From positions 22,463,121 through 22,527,120 of the forward strand of contig JANCRA010000004.1 of the NCBI GenBank assembly GCA_024362935.1: a stretch of 64,000 nt of DNA. Reading direction: 5' to 3'. A program made the translations under genes and the position numbers. How positions within the stretch are numbered: the first letter of the stretch is position 1; each line of letters opens with the position of its first letter. Shown here piece after piece: positions 58,362 through 64,000 of the stretch. Origin of the DNA: Setophaga petechia (taxonomy: Eukaryota; Chordata; Aves; Passeriformes; Parulidae). The notes under the pieces were generated by a model. That model was not told the origin of the DNA and ran no database searches. It was given only the letters and a program-made list of their open reading frames with translations.

Positions 58362-61300
58362 AATTCATATGAAATTCAGTGTTGTAATCTTTGCAAAGCT
58401 TTCCCTAGGGCCACGCTACTTTGAAATCTAGGGATGCCACTTCAACTCATGTGCACTTCCTCCTGAGACTGCATAGCCAATATTTATTTTAATTTTGGCA
58501 ATGGGAATGGAAATTTCTAAATTATAGCAGGCACACCCTGTTACCTGGTGAGAAGTCTACCCAGAAAACCCATGGTGTTTTGTCTGAGGTGCTAGCACAG
58601 CTTTTAGTTAATTTTAGCATCATCTGTAAAAAGAAACTGAAACTTTAAAGTCCAAAATAAACCGTAACCATGTAGGTAAGATCTAGAGATGCATCAGCTG
58701 AAGTGAGACTGAAAATCTAATGCTTTATAAATTGCACCCAAAATTTGAGTTTTTAACCATTTCTATCAAAACCACTTTCTCTACTTTACAGTTTCATTGT
58801 AAAAGATAAATTTTTTAAGCTTTTAGATCCTTTTCCAGAAGAGTGAAAGTATACCTCATGAAATCTCAATACACATTACACTGTATCCATGAAAATTTCA
58901 AATAATCTGCATTCAGAAATAGTTATGCACCATCAATTTTCTTAGTGATTTCTCTAGGACCTAGGACTTCTGAATATGGAAACAACTACTGAGTGCCCAC
59001 AGTAAAGTTTTGAATTCTTGCTGTCTGGTATCCAGTTTTTAAAACCTTGATCAGAGCTGGTTAAACTGATATACAATCAAATTATTAATTATATTTAGCC
59101 ATTTCTGAGACTTCACTGTAAAATTCAGAACACTGAACTTCCTAAAATCAGGAAGCTAAAAATTTTTGGTGAGAAAGAGAAACTAAAAAGCTATTGCATG
59201 GGTGAAAGAATAAATATTAAAAGATGTCATTCAATGTTACAGCTGCGTGCAGGATAGTCTTAGCTGAAATAATGAGATATAGACTGTTTAAGTAATTTTA
59301 AAATATCAAACCCATTTCCTTCAATCTGCATGTCGTGAATAAGTGGTCAACTGAAATCAAGTTGTAACTTCTCAGATGCATTGACCAAGCTAAGCTGATG
59401 CTGCCTCCTCAGAAATCCCATCTTCCTGCTCACCTCAACTTCTTATTCATGCCTTGAATTTGAACAGATATTTGTGAAAACAAATCCCTACTTTTCAACC
59501 AGTGATCTGATTTGCTACCTAGGAAGACAGGTATAAGCAGCCAAGAAAGGAGAGTGTTTGGTCTGCTTTCAGCAGTAGTGACAACTTGTCTTATTTGTCA
59601 AATTATGGCCTCAGCAAATTTTGGGACAGTCACAGCTGACTGAAGTGATGCAGAGCTGAAGTGTATCATTAGGGATTTGACCATTTGTCTGCTTCAGTAA
59701 AAGAACTCTGTATCCAAGTGCTCATCCACTTCTCTTATTGATATTAACTGCTCTCAGTCCACCACAATTTTTGCTTGCTACAGCTAGAAAATGTAGAAAT
59801 GTAGAAAATGTAGTTTCAGAGTCTTGGCAAAAGTCGGGTTTCAAACTTCAGAGATCTAAACTCTGTATTTTTGTTTCATATTAAAAAACAGTCATGATTT
59901 TAAATAAGAATGTGAATTATTATTTTTCAAACACATATAAATAAAAAAAAATAGGAACTCTAAAAAGTACTTACTTTCAGGCAGAGGTAAAAACTGCAAA
60001 AAAACTATTGGTCCCAAAAATGAATGGTCCAGGAAGTCATGAATCTGCAAAGACAAGTATAATACAAACTATTTTGCAATGTTATATATTGCAGGTGCTA
60101 CCCATAACATTTCTACAGTAATATAAAACCATTTGCACACAAAGGAGAAAAGCATGTCATCAGAGGTTTTTTGAAAAGATTGAGGTTGACAATATTTGTA
60201 AAGAAAATTTCTGTAATACTCAGATTTGTAGTGCTGTTGAATACTCATTCAAGCTTACCTAAGCAAGTACTGTCAGTTCTCTGCTTTAGCATCTGTCAAC
60301 TTGATAGTTGTGTGGAAGATACTTTACTACCTTTCCTCTCCACCCTTTTCTTATTTTGTATGTGGTGGCTTCCAAACATTTATTTTCCTTTTTAAGCTCC
60401 CAATATGAAAACAGATAATTTAATAAGCTAAAAAAACACCAGATTTTCTTTCTGCCCAAGAAATTTGGGGAAGTATAAAGTGATTTTTTTTTCTATACAT
60501 CTGTTTTTATATGAGAATCAGTGAATTGGTTGAGCTGAAGAATTGCTCTAGGAGAATTCTTTTCCCTACAGAGGTAGTCTTGGGCCAGTGCAGAGGTGGC
60601 ACTATGTCTCTTCTCCCAGGAAATTACTGTCAGAGGGGGCCAGGAGAGTAACAGTCCCTGGTCTAAGTAAATATTGTTAGGTGAATAACAATAACAGCAT
60701 ATATAATAATAAATATTGAGCAAGGCACAATCAGAAACCTGGGAAGGACTTTATGTAGAAGAAGATCAGATTTTCTGGCTCCTTGAGGAGAGAAAAATGG
60801 GTTAGTATAGAAACAGAAGAAGTGAACTACTCATATTGTATATCTGAAAGAGGCAGAGGACTGTTGATTATTGCTACCTGATAGTAGCAGGTGGCTCAGT
60901 GCTTTCTCTGAATGTGTCTGAATGTCCCCTGAATGCAAACCAATGAAGACACTTCCATAGAGAGGCTGCTTGCTCTGCAGAAACGGACAGAGTCATTCGA
61001 GAGGCTTCATTAAAAAGGGATTTTGGCACTAGAATCTTTTTGATGACAAACCAAAATTAATCGCTCATCCCCTTTGTGTGTGCTGTTTAAATTTTTCTCT
61101 GAGCCATCTAAAGCTGAACTCTTCTCTGGGTTCAGGTCTTCTGTTCTCTTACAACTACTGCAGCTGCTAGTGCATCCATTTGTGAATTTGTTGGCACACA
61201 GGACATCAGAAGGCCTGAAGTGGGTATTGGCAGATAAAGAAGAAAGACAGCTACTCTTTTCTTTCATATCTTAAGTGATTGAGAGACAATTACTTGACAT

Positions 61301-61604
61301 GCATAAAACATATTTGAGAATCCAAGCTTATAAACTTTCTATGTAATGGTACTTATTAAATCGTTGCATCAAAAAAGGGCATCAATAGTTGTTGCCACAT
61401 TTCTCTTCACAGAGAAAAGCAAGGCACAATTCTTCCCAAGGATTTCTGAGATTCACATTCTCTGAACCTCAGAGACAGGGAAAAAACCAATTCTTATCAC
61501 TTGCTGTGCCTGTGTTGTGCCAAAGTAGAATGCAATATGGAGATCGTTTGTCCAAAATGAGGATGTTTTGTTTCCTTGGCCTATCAGGGCTGACTGTGTG
61601 TGTG
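58362..61604. other. AT-rich host DNA, no gene recognised
   Basis: No long frame and no recognised repeat. Frames at 61010-61274 on both strands overlap and show no domain. Confidence 0.6.
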
Positions 61605-61800
61605 TGTTGGGATTGTCGGTGAACAGTCACGAGATCCAGTGCAAAGTGTGGGCAGGTGTGTGCAGAGTGAGTGCTTGACAGATTCAGTTTAGATGACATG
61701 TATATAGCATAGTATAATAAAGTAATTAATTAGCCCTCTGATATCCAGGGAGTCCTCCTCATCATTCTCTCCCCTTTGTTGGAGTAACCTTTGTTTTACA
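61605..61800 (+). repeat. LTR fragment of a further passerine ERV family
   Basis: TGTTGGGATTGTCGGTGAACAG, then GATGACATGTATATAGC, TATAATAAAGTAATTAATTAG and a terminal TTGTTTTACA form the layout of a short LTR with TATA box and AATAAA. No target duplication is visible: the left flank is a TG repeat, so the left border could lie a few bases away. Confidence 0.65.
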
Positions 61801-63942
61801 ATAAATAGTGATTTCCTTTTAAAAAAATTTAAAGAGACAAATCCAGATGTTAACAAAAATTATAACAAAATATTATTATATTCTTTACTTTGCATGTCAC
61901 CTCCTGTCTCTGCAGTAAAAATGGAGATGAAGTTTTGTTCTTCTTCTGTGTCTGGCCTAGATTCTGTGCTTGAGTGTAGGTGGCTATCAGTGTGCTGTAG
62001 GAGGCTGCCTCATGCTGATTTAGATAATTCAAGCAGAGTTTCTGATCCCCAAACATTGACAGCGGCTCAGACCTCACCTGGAACAGGATCCAGTGAGGTA
62101 TTACTGATTTGGTACCTACCAAAATTCTAGCGATCAATGGCTTTGTCAAAGCCTTTGCATGATTACTGCACTCTGAACATGGGTGTCATTTGAGGAATGG
62201 TGTAACTGAAAGGCAAGCGTGGTATGGAGAATGTACTGCATTAATCTTTTCTTTTTTTTTTTTTCCCTTGTCTCTTGAAACAAGCTTTCCAGTGGAGGTA
62301 TTTCCTTATAATAAGAAGAACCCTGAACATATGGACCATATGGTAAATCTACAGGATACTATTTAGGATTTTATTTCTAATTAAATTTTAGCAGTGTTTG
62401 AGCCTAAATCTCATTATTAGTTAACAGGATTTGTCAATTAAACTTATGTACCTTGGAAACATTTTCTCCATTAAAGTACAGTCTTCATATACTCCTAATT
62501 TATTAATGTATCTTGAATTTTTTTAGGGGTGTGCCTAACCAACCATATTTTTAGCAGCATTGTAAATTTATGCATTAAATTAATTCAATTAAGGGCTGTT
62601 TTAATGTGTTTGGCCATCCTATCACTGATCTGAGTTTTCATTTGGTTTTGGTTCTGTCCCTTCATTAAACATTCTTTAAGAGGATTTCACTTCAGTTAGA
62701 GTATTTAAATTACTGTGCAATAAATCTATTCTTTTAATGAGTTTATTCCTGTTTTAAGGTATTAATTAAAGTAGGTTGTGGAAGAAGTAGATACAGTAAA
62801 TGGATAAAGTAATGTCCAGGCAAAAGGCTAAGGATTTGCTGTCATTGTACAGAATGAAAATCTTTCTGGAGACACCTTATTAATGGAAAAACCTTTCTCT
62901 CTTACATGCACCAACAAGAAGTTCATTACTCGGTGAACTTCTGCTTATCAGGGATTATTAGGTCTTTTTTTCTTTTAGAGGGACTTTATCCTCTAGTAAC
63001 TAACACATCCACGTCTGTGGTATGCCTTGGTTTAACTGTGTGAAATAGTAATGGATTCAGACAGTTTAGCCCATGAATTTTCTTACTGGACAGAGTGGGA
63101 AGCTGGAAAAGTAAAGGACATCAGTGGAGTATTTCACATTCAAAGTGAAAAAAATCTTGCAAATTTAATTCACAGACTGGGAATGGAAATGTCATTGCCT
63201 CGCTTAGAGGGTTAATCACTTTCTAATTTTAACTGGCAAATTTTTTAATGACACTGTGAAATTAACAGCATTTTATTGTGTTAATTATCTGCAGGACACT
63301 ACATCATTACTTCTAATAAATGTAAATGTGATTGCCTCTCCTAGGACAATATAGAGACAAGGTGAGTTTTTATTGGCTATTTACTCGATTTCAGACAAAT
63401 TATTCCCCCCCACCCTGCTGCCATGTAATGCATATTCAATATGGTTTAGTGCACTACCTTGTCTTCTGTGAATTTTAGTCAATAAAGTATATACAGGTAT
63501 TTTAAAGGCTATTACAGCTCCTTGCTCACTCAAGATAATTTTCACTTACGGCAAAACTTACGCTAAAAGTCACATCAACTGTATTAGAACTAGGATTTAG
63601 GATTGTAGAGTTTAAGTATATCAATAATTAGATATTCAGCTTTTTTTGACAGGCTTGAAATGCATACTAGCATGTGCCTCTGTCAAAACAGACAGAAGAG
63701 TGCTTTTCCAGTAGGTGTGTCACTCAGCATGCTTGATGCTGCAATATTAGGCAATGAAACAAATTACATGAGGCATTTACAAAGCTTTACAGAGAAGCAG
63801 AGGAGTGTTCTCCTTTGGCAGAAACTCTTTTCAATCAAAGATATAAGAAACTATCAGACAACAAAAAAGGCAGGTTTCAAACTCATAGTGCCCAAAATTC
63901 AGAATTCACCATTGCAAAACTACAGTCAGAGTTCTTTCCTGG
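61801..63942. other. AT-rich host DNA with homeodomain-like TAAT-rich stretches
   Basis: No gene or repeat recognised. Segments around 62390-62770 and 63120-63390 have an even, TTAAT/TAAT-rich texture of the kind often seen in conserved non-coding elements. This cannot be tested with one sequence. Confidence 0.45.
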
Positions 63943-64000
63943 TGTATTGGTTTGGCATGCCCTGGCTTTTGGCAGCAGGGCAGCCACAAAAGTGGCTCCT
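63943..64000 (+). repeat. Start of an ERVL-like LTR, cut by the window end
   Basis: TGTATTGGTTTGGCATGCC followed by TTTTGGCAGCAGGGCAGCCACA is the 5' start of the LTR family also seen at 24575. Only the first 58 bases are inside the window. Confidence 0.8.

Overview
The window looks like AT-rich, gene-poor nuclear DNA from a bird, most likely a songbird (Passeriformes). This rests on several 3'-end pieces of CR1 retroposons with the usual avian consensus, and on several LTR families that I recognise as typical of passerine genomes. I found no convincing host protein-coding exon, tRNA, rRNA, CRISPR array or bacterial-type gene. Outside the mobile elements, open frames are short and show no domain I can identify.

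The main feature is a complete, apparently young endogenous retrovirus on the + strand (4601-14269). It has two LTRs of 799 and 801 bp that differ only in the length of one poly-C run. They are flanked by the 6-bp target duplication CAGTTT. Between them, in order, are a tRNA-Lys-like primer binding site, an untranslated leader, gag (708 codons, uninterrupted), a pro-pol frame reached by one -1 frameshift at A AAA AAC, env (463 codons, uninterrupted) and a polypurine tract. Gag, protease, RT, RNase H and integrase key residues are all visible. Gag-Pol is class II (alpha/beta-like). The transmembrane part of Env is of the alpharetrovirus-like CX6CC kind with a cysteine-bracketed internal fusion region. 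The pro-pol frame starts with what looks like a degenerate dUTPase domain, and the Env tail carries a PPAY motif; both are unusual.

Right of the provirus are solo LTRs and fragments of at least five other LTR families. One 1.3-kb family is present twice in opposite orientation (14491-15796 minus, 49242-50543 plus), each copy with its own 5-bp duplication. A class II solo LTR lies at 22730-23471 (6-bp duplication CCTACC), and another LTR of 423 bp at 57933-58355 (6-bp duplication GGTTCA). An ERVL-like LTR begins at 24575, and a related one begins at 63943 and runs off the window. Less complete LTRs sit at about 51550-51947 and 61605-61800. CR1 pieces occur at about 16424-16500, 26738-26830, 45110-45909, 50858-51039 and 56213-57275.

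The remaining DNA (1-4594, 15802-22723, 25521-45109, 45910-49236, 51948-56212, 58362-61604, 61801-63942) is AT-rich intergenic or intronic sequence with microsatellites and one small isolated GC-rich patch (38708-38820). Some stretches near the right end could be conserved non-coding elements, but that cannot be judged from one sequence.
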